Shown: positions 45,651 to 58,471 of the stretch, one piece after another
Layout of the letters: every line of letters starts with the position of its first letter
Numbering within the stretch: position 1 is the stretch's first letter
Origin: Bidens hawaiensis
Taxonomy: Eukaryota > Streptophyta > Magnoliopsida > Asterales > Asteraceae
Assembly: GCA_021521415.1 (NCBI GenBank)
Contig: JAIQDT010000231.1
Location: 744,001 to 808,000, forward strand
Direction: 5' to 3'
Length of the DNA: 64,000 bases
Made by a program: the position numbers and the translations under genes
The notes under the pieces: generated by a model
The model's database searches: none
Seen by the model: only the letters and a program-made list of their open reading frames with translations
Told to the model about the DNA's origin: nothing

Positions 45651-47399
45651 TGTCCAGCAGACTGGACAACTACCACACTTAAACCTTGCTTAATTCAATA
45701 AGATAAATCATTTAAACCACTGTTGTAATTTTGGCACAAGTTTAAGGTGAATTAGAGATCAAAATTCAGTTAAAAAAATTTTCAAACCATTTTAGAGAGA
45801 TCTCAACATGGGATCAGATTGTTCAAAATCTTTCACACCATTTCATAGTCAACCTTATTATGATCTAAGTCAGGTTGACACTTGGTAGTAGCACTTAGTA
45901 TGATTATCATAACATTTGTGATATACTTAAAGTATAATTAAGGCATAAGTGAAGAATGGTCAACATTTTGGACTTCAGGTTGTCCCTAATCTCTTCTCAA
46001 GGCTTATTTAGCTTTCTCCAAATCACCCCAATTTGACTTCAACCTCCTGATGCCTTGGTCAAAATTGTTTTTATTACTATGAGCAAAGTTTATATATATA
46101 TATATTAGACTTTAAGGTTGAACGTTGGACTTACTTGCCATCTGGACTTACATGCCTTGCATTCAGAGTGTTTAGGACTTTATTTGTTTTCCCCACCCTT
46201 GTAGTTCTTTTGGTGCCCCTTTAAGTCATGATATTTTATAACTTATTCTTTATATAATATATTTTTGAAACATTTTTCTTTTTCAATACTTTTCTTTTTC
46301 TTCCTTTTATTTTGTTAAGCTTTTATATAGCAATATTTTTATAGCTGCTCAGATACTTTGTAATTTTTTTTTGTGAGACCACAACACCAACAGGCTCATG
46401 TATGATTGGATAATTGTCTTTCTGCCTATCATTCAGAGAGATATGCCAGAAAACATACCTTGGTCTTCAAATGTGTCACGACATCAGACTTGGCATGATC
46501 ATTATATTTGTATCACTTATGTCACTACACTCATGAGAAGATACCATACAAATTGTCAAGCTACTGATCAGAAATCCTTTAAGCTTATAATCCATGGGTT
46601 AGGAAATTAAACAATATACTATAATTTCCCAAAGGTTTGATTCAATCTCCATGTAAAAATATTTAAGCTTCTTCAAAGCTTGTAACTGAATAGTATTATT
46701 ATTTCTCATATGACTTCACCAAAAACAGTTTGCTTAGTTAAAAACCATATATGTTTTGAAAATTCATTTTCTTTGAGAATTCATGTTTTTCTTGGTTTTG
46801 AAAAACATTTTGTCATTTAAGCATATATGACTTACAAACAGCATTGAAGATTCACACAATTAGCAAACTCACATAATCTTGAGTAAACTTTCACTCGACC
46901 ACGCAAGAATCCTATCGAGCAGACTTGGAATTTATCATTTCAATGTGTGTGCTCAAAGGACTTCATGAAAGCTCAAGACTTAATCATTGTGCTTGAGCAA
47001 TAGACTGGTGCTAGAAATACTTAGAAAGTTATCAAGTACATATGTCCATGCTCGAACAGCAAAAACATGACACTTGTGCTCGAAATTCTTAAATAGCATC
47101 TGTTTGTGCTCGAGGAGTAACAAACACACTATCAAGCACAGATCCATGCTCGAAATACCTAAATCACAAAATATATCAAGTATGCATATATTTAATTACA
47201 AGAGACACGAACCTCAAAAACATCTTACATTTCACACAAATAATCACCAAGCATGATTCATTCAAGCAAAATAATCAGTTAAGCATATAGCAACAAATCA
47301 TGCAAAAAACCACAGTGAGCAATACAGATAATCAGTAAGCATCTCACTTAAGCACACATCATCAATTAGATTTCATCAGCATTTATCATACCTAGGCAT
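45651..47399 (-). other. pol-ORF3 spacer of B2
   Basis: No gene. Further TGCTCGA-type words at about 46905-47155, with AT-rich sequence between, including a (TA)n stretch near 46090-46105. Confidence 0.55.
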
Positions 47400-49580
47400 T
47401 TTAACAGAAAATGAAACCTGGTTTTATCTAAAGGTTTGGTGAACAGGTCAGCGAAATTGTTAGATGTATCTACCCTTTTCATTTATATTAAGCCTTTTTC
47501 ACTACAGTCCCTAATAAAGTGATACCTAATTTCAATGTGCTTAGTCTTAGAGTGATTAACAGGATTTTTGACTATAAACATAGTAGCAGTATTATCAATC
47601 AGAATAGGAGTGAGTAAGAAATTTAGACCATAGTCCAGTAGTTGATTTTGAATCCATAGAACCTGTGCATAGCAAGTAGACGCAACAATGTACTCAGCTT
47701 CAGCAGTTGAGATGGACACTGTGGTCTGCTTCTTGCATTGCCAAGACACCATTCTGTTTCCAAGAAACGGGCATCCTCCTGAAGTTGACTTTCTGCTCAT
47801 GTTGCAACCATCATAGTCACTGTCTGTATAGGCCATCAAGTCAAAAGAGGGGTTCTTGGGTACCAAATTCCTAAGTCTGGTTTTCCTTTAAGGTATCTTA
47901 AAATCCTCTTCACTGCCAACATGTGGGAGACCTTGGGGTTAGCTTGAAATCTTGCACAGACATACACAGCAAACATAATATATGGCCTAGATGCTGTTAG
48001 ATACATTAATGATCCAATCTTGGCCCTATACTCATGCTGGTCCACTGGCTCCCCCTTTTCATCAGGTACCATCTTCTCATGTGTGTCCATTGATGCAGAC
48101 ACTGTCATGTAATCCTGGCACTTTAATTTGTTGAGCATTTCTTGAACATATTTTGATGATTGATGAAAATACCATCTGCTTTCTGCTATACTTGTAGTCC
48201 AAGGAAGAAGTTCATTTCTCCCATAGAACTCATCTTGTATTTTGACTTCATCACTTGTTCAAAATCTTTACACATTTGGTCATTTGTTGAACCAAAGATG
48301 ATGTCATCAACATACACCTGTACCAGTAGCAAATCTTTCTTCCATTTCTTATAAAATAGAGTCTTGTCAATGGCTCCACGGCAGAAGCCATTATCCAACA
48401 GGTGATTTGACAGCTCATCATACCAAGCTCTAGGAGCTTGATGTAGTCCATATAATTCTTTACTTAGCTTGTACACCTTGTTTTTATGGATCGGATCTTC
48501 AAATCCAAATGGTTGTGTCACATACACTTCCTAATCAATTTTTCCATTTAGAAATGCAGACTTGACATCCAATTGATAGACTTTTATGTTCATGGATGCT
48601 GCATATGCTAGGAAGATTCTGATGGTCTCTAGTCTTGCAACAGGAGCAAATACTTCTTCAAAGTCTACTCCTTCTTCTTGTAAGCACCCTAGAGCCACCA
48701 GCCTTGCTTTATTCTTGATGACTAACCCTCTTTCATCCTTCTTGTTCCTGAAAACCCACTTGGTGCCAATTGCATATTTACCTCTGGGTTTGTCAACCAA
48801 ATCACACACATGTAAGTCTCTGAACTGAGCGAACTCTTCCTGCATGGCTTCCACCCTTCTGTTGTCTTTTAAGGCTTAATTGATATTATTTGGCTCAACT
48901 TGGGATAGAAAAACAAGCATAAAGGCATATGTTAGCCTTCTCAGAAGAACTTCTTGCCACTCTTTCATGCAAGTGACCAATGATGTTTTCTAAATGATGG
49001 TTTCTTTTAGTAGAGGTAGTCTGAACAATCTAATGTGTTGCCACTACTGATTCAAGATTTGTCATATTCATATCAGCAGTTTCATTCTCAGGTACTTCTT
49101 CAGATTCAGTAGTCACTTGGTTTAGAGTGTTTGTAGATGATGAAGCTTCATTGGTTCCTATTTGAAAAGAATCAAACAATGACTGGAACCTATCTTCAAA
49201 TCTGCCTGTCTCTTCAGATTGACCTTGTTGCTGACTCTGTGCTGGTTCACTCTCCATATTAGTTGGTCCATCATTTGATACTTCAACTACAACTTCTTGA
49301 CCATTGATTTCCATTTCAATTGGTCATTGGATGTTTCTTTCAAAGGTGAATCCTTTTTCTTCAGATGCCACTGATGACCACAGCTTGTCCAGATCAATTT
49401 GCTTTTGCTTTCCCTTTTCTTCAATACTTGTTAAACATCCCATCATCAATGTCTTCATTATAGATTTTGAAGGATTTAATCATCTTTTCAAGATCAAACA
49501 GCCATGTTGGTCCTTCTACATTGTTAAAATGATTTTCATTAAAGATTATGTCTGAGGACTCAATGACCACCATGTGCTGT
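47400..49580 (-). pseudogene. pol: Copia pol of B2: integrase end, RT and RNase H
   Basis: Fragments in one order with stops and frameshifts between. 49314-49030: linker after integrase. 48854-48531: RT start with [17 protein letters not shown] and [14 protein letters not shown], ended by a stop. 48527-48186: the rest of RT with [16 protein letters not shown] and the intact YVDD ([12 protein letters not shown]). 48138-47836: connection region with LMYLTASRPYIMFAVYVC. 47866-47483: RNase H with AYTDSDYDGC, STAEAEYIVAS and LIDNTATM. Catalytic residues remain but the frame is broken at least three times. Confidence 0.88.
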
Positions 49581-50754
49581 TTAAAAAAATACACTATAAG
49601 CCTTTGATTGAGTTGAGTATCCCACAAAGAAACATTCTAGAGATTTGGATTGAAACTTGTTTAGATAATCTCTTGTGTTCAGCAGTGAACATTTGCAACC
49701 AAAAGGTTTCAAGAACTTCACATAAGGTTTTCTTTTAAAGATAATCTCATATGGAGTCTTATGAGTTTTATTCAAAAGAACCCTGTTTTGCACATAGCAT
49801 GCAGTGTTGATAGCGTCTGCCCAGAATGTCACTGGTAGGTTTGCATTAGCTATCATGGTTCTTGCAGCTTCAATCATTGTTCTATTTCTTCTTTCTGCAA
49901 CACCATTCTGCTCAGGAGTTCTTGGAGCACTGTACTGTTGAAATATTCTTTTAGAAGTGCAGAATTCTTCCATCAATCCATTCTTGAACTCTGTTCCATT
50001 ATCACTTCTAATAACTTTCACTGTCTTTTCAAGTTGATTCTTTATCTTCAATACGTAAGTCTTGATTAGCTTTGGAGTTTCATGCTTGGTTCCCATGAAA
50101 AAGACCCATGTAAACCTTGAAAAATCATTTATTATTACCAAACAGAATATCTTCTTTCCAATGCTCGGAACACTTACAGGACCAAACAGATCCATGTGAA
50201 GCAATTCAAGGACCTCATCACTAGAATTTATCATTTTGCTTTTATGAGTTGACTTATGTTGCTTTCCTTTGAGACATGATGAACATTTTTCTTCTAATTT
50301 GAATTCTCTGGTAGGAAGTCCCACAACATGTTCACCCTTTACCAGTTTGTTCATGTTTTTGAGTTTGACATGGCACATCTTCCTACGCCACAGTCTGGTC
50401 TCATTTTCAGTAGCTTTGGAGACAAAGCATGAACCACCTCTTGATATAGCATTCTTCATTTTCAGCTCACAGAGGTTCCCATTCCTTGGAGCCATCATCA
50501 TGATCATTAATGGTGGAATGACAAATTCAGGCTTGAGGATTACGCAATGTTCATCATGGAAGGCAACCTTGTATCCTTTGTCACACACTTGAGAGATGCT
50601 GAGTAAATTATATTTTAGTCCTTCAACATGCAGCACATTCTCAAAAGATACTTTGCCATTGGTTAGAGTGCTTCTTCCCACAATTTTCCTCCATTTTCAT
50701 CACTCCCAAAGGCAACAGGTCCTTCAAACTTTCTTTCATAATTAATAAGTGCTT
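49581..50754 (-). pseudogene. pol: Copia pol of B2: pre-integrase and integrase core
   Basis: From about 50740 a frame reads INYERKFEGPVAFGSDENGG, the stretch after the protease active site. The open part 50681-49581 (366 aa) then has NLLSISQVCDKGYKV, the zinc-binding RLWRRKMCHVKLKNM with CSSCLKGKQHK (first His changed to Arg, second retained), HMDLFGPV, RSDNGTEFKNG and NGVAERRNRTMIEAART, giving the D,D-35-E triad. Element C begins right upstream, so the protease DSG itself is missing. Dead copy. Confidence 0.88.
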
Positions 50755-51259
50755 TGTAAGTGCACGGATTTGGTGTCCGCAGCTGTTCAAATAGGCTAAG
50801 GGCTAGTTTAGTCTTTACACTAAATCTATAAAGGCTCATTTGCTAAGGATGTTTAGCGAATGAGGCCTCATTCGTATAAGACCAGGTTATTCGTTAACTG
50901 TAAGAGCCCATTCGTTACTACAGTGTAACGAATAAAAGCTCATTCGTTAATGTATACCCATTCGCTAAGGGTGTTTAGCGAATGAGGCTATGGAAAGACT
51001 TATTCGTTAGGAATGTTAACGAATGAGAAGGCTCATTCGTTACTACTATTTTAGCGAATGAGCCTAGCCTATAAATAGGCCTTCCATAGTTGTTTAGCAT
51101 AAGAGATCTGTGCCATATTTATGTTTATGTACCGTTATGCTGCCGGATTCTCTTCAGGCTTAATGTATTGCTCTCCATTAACTTATTGAATGAACAGCAC
51201 TTAACGTATCGATTTGCGACTAGTTCCTGGCTCGTAAACGTTTTAATAATGTTTTCACA
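50755..51259 (+). repeat. LTR of element C (505 bp)
   Basis: TGTAAGTGCACGG ... GTTTTCACA. About fifteen ATTCGTTA/TAACGAAT or GCGAATGA words in inverted pairs (50820-51062), then TATAAATA at 51070-51077: the same array-then-TATA layout as families A and B. Confidence 0.8.
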
Positions 51260-51689
51260 ATTGGTATCAGAGCTGGAGGATGCTCAGGATACATGTTCGT
51301 TCGTGTTCATCAAGGTCCGATAACTGTATGATCAGATTTGGAATGATTTTGTGGATGAAACATGAAATTGGAGATATATTTGAGTTCCTGAGATGAATCT
51401 GTTGGTTCGTGATGTAATCAGATAACTAATTATGGTTATTTGATCGATCTGCCATTGATGACCTCGAATGAAGCTTTGATGGTGCAGATCAAAATTGACA
51501 TGGTTTATGTGAATTTGTGATGAAATTGATGATTTCATCCAGTTTTTAATGTATTATCGAGTCTTTGTGGAAGATCTAGGATGATGATTTGAAGATATGA
51601 TGAAGATTTAAGTTTTCCTATGAAGATAAGCATTTTTCCGGCAACTGTAACCGTTTTTTCCGGCGAGATTCCGTTTTCCGGCTACAGTA

Positions 51690-52015
51690 ACCACTTAACG
51701 ACTCATTCGTTAACTTAAGTACTCATTCGTTATGGAGTTTTAACGAATGAGGTCATTCGTTAAAGGGTTTAACGAATGTGAGTTTCATTCGTTATGTGTG
51801 CTTATTCGCTACGAACTCATTCGCTATCAATGCTCATTCGTTATTTTTTTTCTGACATCCGTCAGTTCCATAACGAATGTGAGTGTAACGAATGTGTTCC
51901 TATTCGTTCAAGATTTAACGAGTGTGATTCATTCGTTCAAGGGTAACGAATGAGGAGTGTCATTCGTTGATCTTAAAGTATTAAACCTCATTCGTCAAAT
52001 GTTCAAACGAATGAA
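51690..52015 (+). repeat. ATTCGTTA array in the leader of C
   Basis: About twenty CATTCGTTA/TAACGAATG words in about 320 bp downstream of the PBS, parallel to the GCGAAGTT array in the gag leader of A2. Confidence 0.85.
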
Positions 52016-52803
52016 GGGTAAAAAAAAAGTATTTTCGGAAAATTTTCTTAAACGAAATTTTCCGGGGATATTTTAAATATGCGAGATACTCTTCTGGCAA
52101 ATTTTGGTGATATATTTTCCGGCCGACTTTTCACGCATATCGAGGGGCCGAGGGGGAGTAACCGATTGAGTTAATGAGACATTTATTGAAGATTTTCGTA
52201 GATTTATTCAAGACCTTGTCGAATTTTCAAGAAGTGGGGGAGATAAAAATTTCAAAGAGGTTATTCGATTGCTATCTTCCTACGTTTGTAAGGATTTCTT
52301 GAAAAATTACTGCAATTTGGGTGGTAATATGTGATTGCAAAGCTATGTTTGACCGAGTTCAAGACTGTGTTTGTTCTTCGATTGGTGATTGATTTGTTCA
52401 AGATTGAAACCTGACTATGTGGGATACGAGTGTCTGTCCGATTACTTCTTTCTGAGGGACTTTGATCCTGACTATGTTGGCTACGAGTATTCAGCGGATT
52501 GCTTCTGTTGAAGGGGACAACTCTTGAATGGGTTAACTTGATTGAGAAATAAACGGGTCTTGATATTGATTGAAGAATCTGATCGTTCGGTATTGATTAA
52601 CGAAGGTTGGAACTCTGAATTATATGCCCAAAGCAGTAGTGCATCCAAGTGTATTGGCTGCCAAAGAGCTTCAAAGAGTTATAGTTTGGGATAGACGTTA
52701 TCGAGAGAGTGAATACCTAAGTGAAAGATGTTGAGTGATCGGGTTGTTCATGAAGTTGAGTGATCGGGTTTTCATTTCCATTCAATACTCCAGGTTTCAT
52801 TTT

Positions 52804-55625
52804 TTATTTTCCTTTGTCACTAGGCCTTCTTCCTTTGACAAACTTGTCTGATTTTTGTGCATTATCGTTGATTTTTAGTACAGACTTTAGCCTTCTTTCC
52901 AGGTTCAAGCTTTGATCCTCACTACCAGAAGAATTTCTCTCTCCATTCAAATATTTATCATACATTTCTTTGTATACTTTCATATCAAATCCACTCACAA
53001 TGTCAGGAATTTCAAATGTCTCTTCCACCATCCAACATGAATCAGTGTGATATCCATAGGCATCACACTTCTTGCACCACACTCTAGCAAAGCTTCCCAT
53101 GTCTTCAAGCAGTTGCTTGTCCTTGATCTTGTCACTGGGCTTTGGAAAGTCTAAACCTAAAGAGGTTTTAGGGCATAAAGAATTAGTGAAGTCCATCTTA
53201 ATTGGTTTGTTGTGACATCAGGTATTTGAGGATACTTTTCTCTGACAAAGGTGATATTCTTCAATTTGGTTGGAGGGCTTGAACAACTTGCTACTTGATC
53301 AGCTACAATCCTTCTCATTGGTAGATATTCAACATCCCCAATGTCAAACAGCTCATGGTTGGAGAACACTGGATAAATGGGAGGATGTTGATCATATGTG
53401 TAGCTCTCTGATTTATCATTCTTGTTCTTTGGTTTATGTCTTTCACAGATATCAAACACCTTATGTTCTCTTCTCATCTTTTCATAGTTCTTCTTGAGTT
53501 TAGGGGTTGTTTTTGGTAGCTTTGGTATATGTTCACAATTTTTCTTCTTTGAAGCTTTCTTATTCCTTTCTTCACTGGAGTATTCACTCCATTTCTTCTT
53601 TCTCAGTTCAGCCTGCTTTTCTTCTTTCTCATCTGTCTTAACATGCTCTTTCATGGCAAAATCTCCTTCACCGTTCACAGTTACATCTTCATATTGCTTC
53701 CCAAACTCTTGTTTGTCTTCAAATACACTCTTGAACTGTTTTAAATATTCATTTCTGCTTCTTTGTCTACCTTCAGTGGATATTTGTCACAAAAAGTTTT
53801 TGTATTTCTCTTCAGGGGTCATTTGATCTACATATCCAATTATGTTTCTAGTAGATACAAGATTCTTCAAACATTCCATTTGGATAAGCAACTCAGAGTT
53901 TTTGAGCTTTTCTTCTGTGAACATCTTCTTCAGATCTTCAATCTCAACAATCATTCTTGATTGAGTCATGTAGGCTTGCATACAATCTTCCTCCAAACTT
54001 TTAATCTGATTTTCATATGTGGCCTCACTTGTCTTATAGACATTCAGAAAGGCCTTTTTCGTTCCACACTAAGATTTCCACATTCCAATTTCCTTTTTGA
54101 GTTCATCAATTTTAATAAGAAGATCAGAAATAGAGGGTTTAGATTGTACCTGTGATGTTGAAGATTCTGCCTTATCCTTAACTTTAACCATAAAAGCAAC
54201 ATTTGCTTTTTCCATCTCTGCAGCATGGTTACTCCAGTCAAACTCCCCATCTTGTGGTACTATTGTTACTGCAATATTTCCTTGATTTCTAGCCTGATTC
54301 ACAACATTGGCATTAACTTTGTTCTGGTTGCCTTGAATTTGAGGCTGATTGTTTCTTTGTTGTGGCTGAGCTTGATGTTGCTGGGATCTGTTTTGATTCT
54401 GGTAGGGATTGTGATTAACCAGCTGATTTCTCCGTTGAGTTCCTTAGTAATTCTGATGCTAGTTCTAATAGAACGGTTCTGATTCATCTGATTACCAAAC
54501 TTCTTAGGTTGATTACATTCCCTTGCAAAGTGCCCTATTGCTGGCAGTTGTAACAGATAGCCTTAGACTTGTCAAATCCAATCCGGTCATTGGGTCCTGA
54601 GAAAGATGATCTCCCAGTCCTGTTGTATAGTCTTTTGCTTCTAGCTACCAACATTGCAGCTTGCCACTTTATGTCCATGTCTTCAAGATCATCCACATCT
54701 ATCTGTTCAAGGTCTTCTTGCACTATACTTGTGTTGATCAGATTCTTTGCCACAAAGGCATGGTAGGAATCAGTAAACATAGAAAATAAGGCTTGGTAAT
54801 CTGTTCCATGACTTGAATTGTTTTGTGTGTAGGGAGGGTGTCAATTTACTGCTGAAGTAGTGTCATCTTCAATCATTTGTACATTAAATCTTGATTGACT
54901 TCCTCCACGCACTGAGCTTGTTTCAGCTGGTTCCTCCACAATTGGCTGTTGATGAGACTTAAGAGTGAGATTTCCCATAGGTGCCACTAGAGCATTTGTG
55001 GGAAGCTGGGCTTCTATTCTCTTATCATATTGTTTTCTATCATCTCATGCTCAGCATCCTTTAGAAAAGCTATCACATCATCCAACTTGAAGTTGGAAAA
55101 ATTTGCTGGCTGTGTACCATTCTCCAGACAAAGAGGACAACAGTTTCTTATTCAGCTCAAAATTTGAAATCAGTAAGTCAGTTGTTCTGATTTCATTTAC
55201 AATGGTCATGAACCTCTGCAACACTGACTTTAGTCGTTCACCTTCTTTGAAATTGAATCGATCCAACTATTGTTTTAATCTATCCTTTTTGATATCTCTG
55301 AGCTCTGTGTTACCCTCAAACATGTCAATAACAGCATCATACATCTCCTTAGCGGTTTTGTGATGGTTGACACTGGTCAATATCTCCCAAGAGAGACCTA
55401 GTTTCAACATTGACAGTGCCTTGTCATCTCTTTTCTTCATCTTGCTTTCAATAGTGGCACTGTTGTTTGCAGCAAGGGAGGAATTATACTGTCCATCTTG
55501 GATTGAGTTCCAAAGCTCAGGTCATTATAGTTGACAACAGCTTCAAATAAGACTTTCCATTTGATGAAGTTTTCTTGTCCTAGTAATCTTGGAATCTTGT
55601 TTGTTGATACCTCTTGATCATCCAT
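52804..55625 (-). pseudogene. gag: Copia gag of B2
   Basis: Starts MDDQEVSTNKIPRLLGQENF (55625), a gag N-terminus like A2's APRLMKGTDFVAWK. Further pieces: 55266-55078 (FKEGERLKSVLQRFMTIVNE), 54780-54535 with QEDLEQIDVDDLEDMDIKWQ (A2 has a very similar DYDQIDADDLEEMDLQWQ) and the first knuckle beginning CYNCQQ. Then come a coiled-coil piece near 53996, Lys/Glu-rich 53678-53157, and 53196-52804 with CKKCDAYGYHTDSC, a CX2CX5HX3C variant of the second zinc finger. At least six frame breaks. Confidence 0.85.
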
Positions 55626-55719
55626 CTTCTCAGATCTGAACTTTCACAGACGAAAACTTTGTAAAGTTTCAAGATTTATATCAAACCTTCAGTCCCGTGG
55701 CCTTCATTGAGCTTCCACA

Positions 55720-55731
55720 GCTCTGATACCA
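55720..55731 (-). other. Primer binding site of B2
   Basis: Minus-strand TGGTATCAGAGC two bases after the 5' LTR. Confidence 0.88.
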
Positions 55732-55733
55732 CT

Positions 55734-58459
55734 TGTCAGGACCGTTAATCTGGTGTAAACCTTAAGAAGGTTGACAAGAACACACAGATCTAATAACCCG
55801 AAGGCCTGTTGGATATTCCAGGGGAATCAGAATATTCAATGTATGGGAACAAAGGTTTGGATTAATGACAACGAAACAATAGAAGATAGTCGTTAAGAAT
55901 AAAATCAAAGACAAAGATTCACTACATTTAATATATCATTTAATGTAATAGTGAAAGGAATGTTTAGGGTTTCGTGACGGCGGCGGCGGTGGCGGTACGA
56001 GGAGACAAAGAGAATATTCGTTTAGAATATTTTGCTCTCGTATTGCTTGCGCTCCGTCATCGTGCCCTAAATGGAAACTTATGATGCTATTTATAGACCC
56101 TGACATTCCTTCTAGAATCCCCTAATCATTACATAATGAAATAAAAATAAAAATACAAGTGTAAGAGTCTTTGAGCATGATATATATCTTGCTCGAGCAG
56201 ACTCAAAATGCATTGTATGCTCAATGAGTGTATTCGAGCATACTTTATGATGTGTTGTAAAACACACTTATTTTCCGCATCTTTTATCTATGTTTTTATA
56301 TTATATTTAATGTAATTTAACTTATTTTATCTAGGTTTTACATAGTTTTATTTATCTTGTAGGTTATGGGTTAATGGAAGAAAAACCGGGCTTTGTAAGG
56401 AGTTTAAAGACCTTGGACGCATACGATTTCAAGTAAAAACGCAAAGCCCGGCCCAAGTGCGTATTGGACAAGCCCATGTCTTACACATATTATAATATAA
56501 AAAAAGAAAATAAAACCCTAAGGGCCCCTAGCTGGTTGCGATTGGACAGAAGCACAAGGGGAGAAAAAAAAGTTTTGCAAGCTAGGTTGTGGTCTTGTGG
56601 CGGCTAAGGAAGAAGAAGAAGGCAAGAACAAAGGCTCGGTAACGATTCTCCATCAGTTTTCACAGCCAAGTGCAGCTGAGAGACATCTCATATCCTTTCT
56701 TTTATAACATTGTTCATCAATTTTCTTATTCTTGTTCAATTGTTAACTTGTTTTGCAATTGCTTTAAAGATTGAATTGTTTATGATCCTTGTTGATTTTT
56801 GAATGATTGAATTGATGATTTGAATGAGTTATATGATGATTTTATTGAGTATTCACGGCTGTCCAAAAATTATGCTAGGCTAAACTTGTCGGTTCTACCT
56901 AGGAATGATGATTATTGTTAGAGTTTGTTGAGTTTTATGGGTTGTTTGATTGATAGACTTGAATTGTTATTGTAAATATTGATTTAGACATGAAATAGGT
57001 TGTGTTTGATGGCTGGAAATTATATCAATTTATTGCTTAAACCCCTTGCGTTGGTTAATTAGTTTTGTATTGATTGATTGGTGCTTGTTTGATCCTAGAC
57101 TTTGTGTTTAGGGTTTGTTTACGGTAGGTACAACCGTAGGGTTTTGTTGCATGATTTATTGGTTAAAGTACAGCGGTTAGACACCTTCTTAGAGACCGAG
57201 AGGTGATAAGAAGTTAGGGGTGTCTCATTGCCTTTGCATGCTAGAATTAGAATTGCGCGAGAGCGAGTTCGTTTCTTGTCTGGTTGAGGTGTTTTGAGTG
57301 ACTCGTTGATCTATTTGGTTAAAATTAAATTTTTCCTCTATCCTTGGTTGTGTAGTATTCATTACCATTAGGTTCGAGTGTTGGTGAGACCGAGAGGTGA
57401 GTCAGCATTAGAACACGTTAGCAATTGTTTTCCAGTTTGGTCGTTTTAGCCGATTAAGAGTAGTTAAGGTTTGTTGAGTGAGACCGAGAGGTAATCTAGT
57501 GAGCCTGAGTGATCCTTAGTCGTGTCATCTTTAGGAACCGGTGTCTTGATATCATCCAATCCATTTGCTTGTTAGACCTACAATTTGATTCAAACCTTGG
57601 TAGACGTTTTTCCCCATCCAAAGTCAACACAGTCAAGTTTTCATTAAGTTTCTATTTTTGGTAACTTTTGTCAGTCGGTCCAGTTAGTCCAGTTAAATTA
57701 TTTTATAAAAAGAAAAACCAAAATTAAAATCAATTAATTATTATTCTTTGGTAGGTCTTGTCTAAGGTTAGTGATAATTAGCGTTTATACGTGTCCACAT
57801 GTTCGAAACTACCTGCGACTGGTACACTTGCCGGTTGTGTGTGTTTTAGGATTTTTGTTTTAAAATTAAAGCTTAGTTGTGAGGGTCCTTCATTGTTATA
57901 GACATATCCGATGCACATCACTTTACTTAGAATATTTTCACATAGAAAATATTCTCCTCTAGCATGTTTCATTCTTCTTTACTACTCCTTGCTTTGCTCG
58001 AACTTGTCCATCTAGGAAGCCCATTCTTCTTGATGTCTTCAATCCTGTCTTGGGACTTATTGAAAAATCTTTAGCATGCTTGGATGTAAATCTTGCTCGG
58101 GGGATTGAACCATGCTCGAAGTTTGTGCTTAGAACATATGACATCTTCTTATTTCATCCATGCTCGTCACCAATGTGCTCGGACATCCTGTGCTCGGATC
58201 ACTTGGTTAAAACTTGAATAATCAAATTGTTTTCTCGATTGGCAATCCATAGTCGACATAAGAACACTCTTGCTCGGAGAAGTGTAGCTTGCTCGAAGCC
58301 TTCAACACTTAGAAGAATTCACCAAAAATGGTTCTGAAAACCATGCTCGAGGTAGTAAACCATGCTCGATAGTCCAAGCTTGCTCGAAGTCCACACTTAG
58401 CCTATTTATTGAGGAGGTTGAGAAGATTCCAATCTTCCTTGCTAAAATCCAACTCAACA
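55734..58459 (-). repeat. 5' LTR of B2 (carries solo LTR I)
   Basis: 1048 bp without the insert, 1018 bp in the partner. TGCTCGA words around 56175-56240 and 57990-58400; TATA box CTATAAATAG at 56096-56087. Differs from the 3' LTR by many substitutions and indels, so B2 is old. Confidence 0.9.
56248..57920 (+). mobile_element. Solo LTR I (1673 bp) inside the B2 LTR
   Basis: TGATGTGTTG ... GATGCACATCA with TSD CTTTA (56243-56247, 57921-57925). The terminal 7 bp TGATGTG/CACATCA are inverted. No coding region. Three GAGACCGAGAGGT-like repeats (about 57192, 57386, 57480). Probably a gypsy Tat/Athila-type solo LTR; strand assigned tentatively. Confidence 0.78.
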
Positions 58460-58471
58460 GATCACAACATG

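Larger units (their letters stand above)
50755..52790 (+). mobile_element. Truncated LTR element C (ATTCGTTA family)
   Basis: 5' LTR (50755-51259), PBS TGGTATCAGAGC (51262-51273) and about 1.5 kb of leader-like sequence without coding motifs. No 3' LTR or matching TSD was found, so the element is 3'-truncated or was rearranged along with the B2 protease region. Its right limit is set only by where the B2 gag resumes (about 52790-52804). Confidence 0.7.
33412..58459 (-). mobile_element. Copia (SIRE-like) element B2, old and interrupted
   Basis: Minus-strand element with TSD GATCA at both ends (33407-33411, 58460-58464). In transcription order: 5' LTR (58459-55734), PBS, gag, pol, TGCTCGA-rich spacer, ORF3, polypurine tract (34440-34430), 3' LTR (34429-33412). 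Its length of 25 kb comes from insertions H with G2 (5.8 kb), C (about 2 kb) and I (1.7 kb). All genes are broken by stops and frameshifts. Same gene order as A2 but distinct LTRs and motif vocabulary. Confidence 0.92.
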
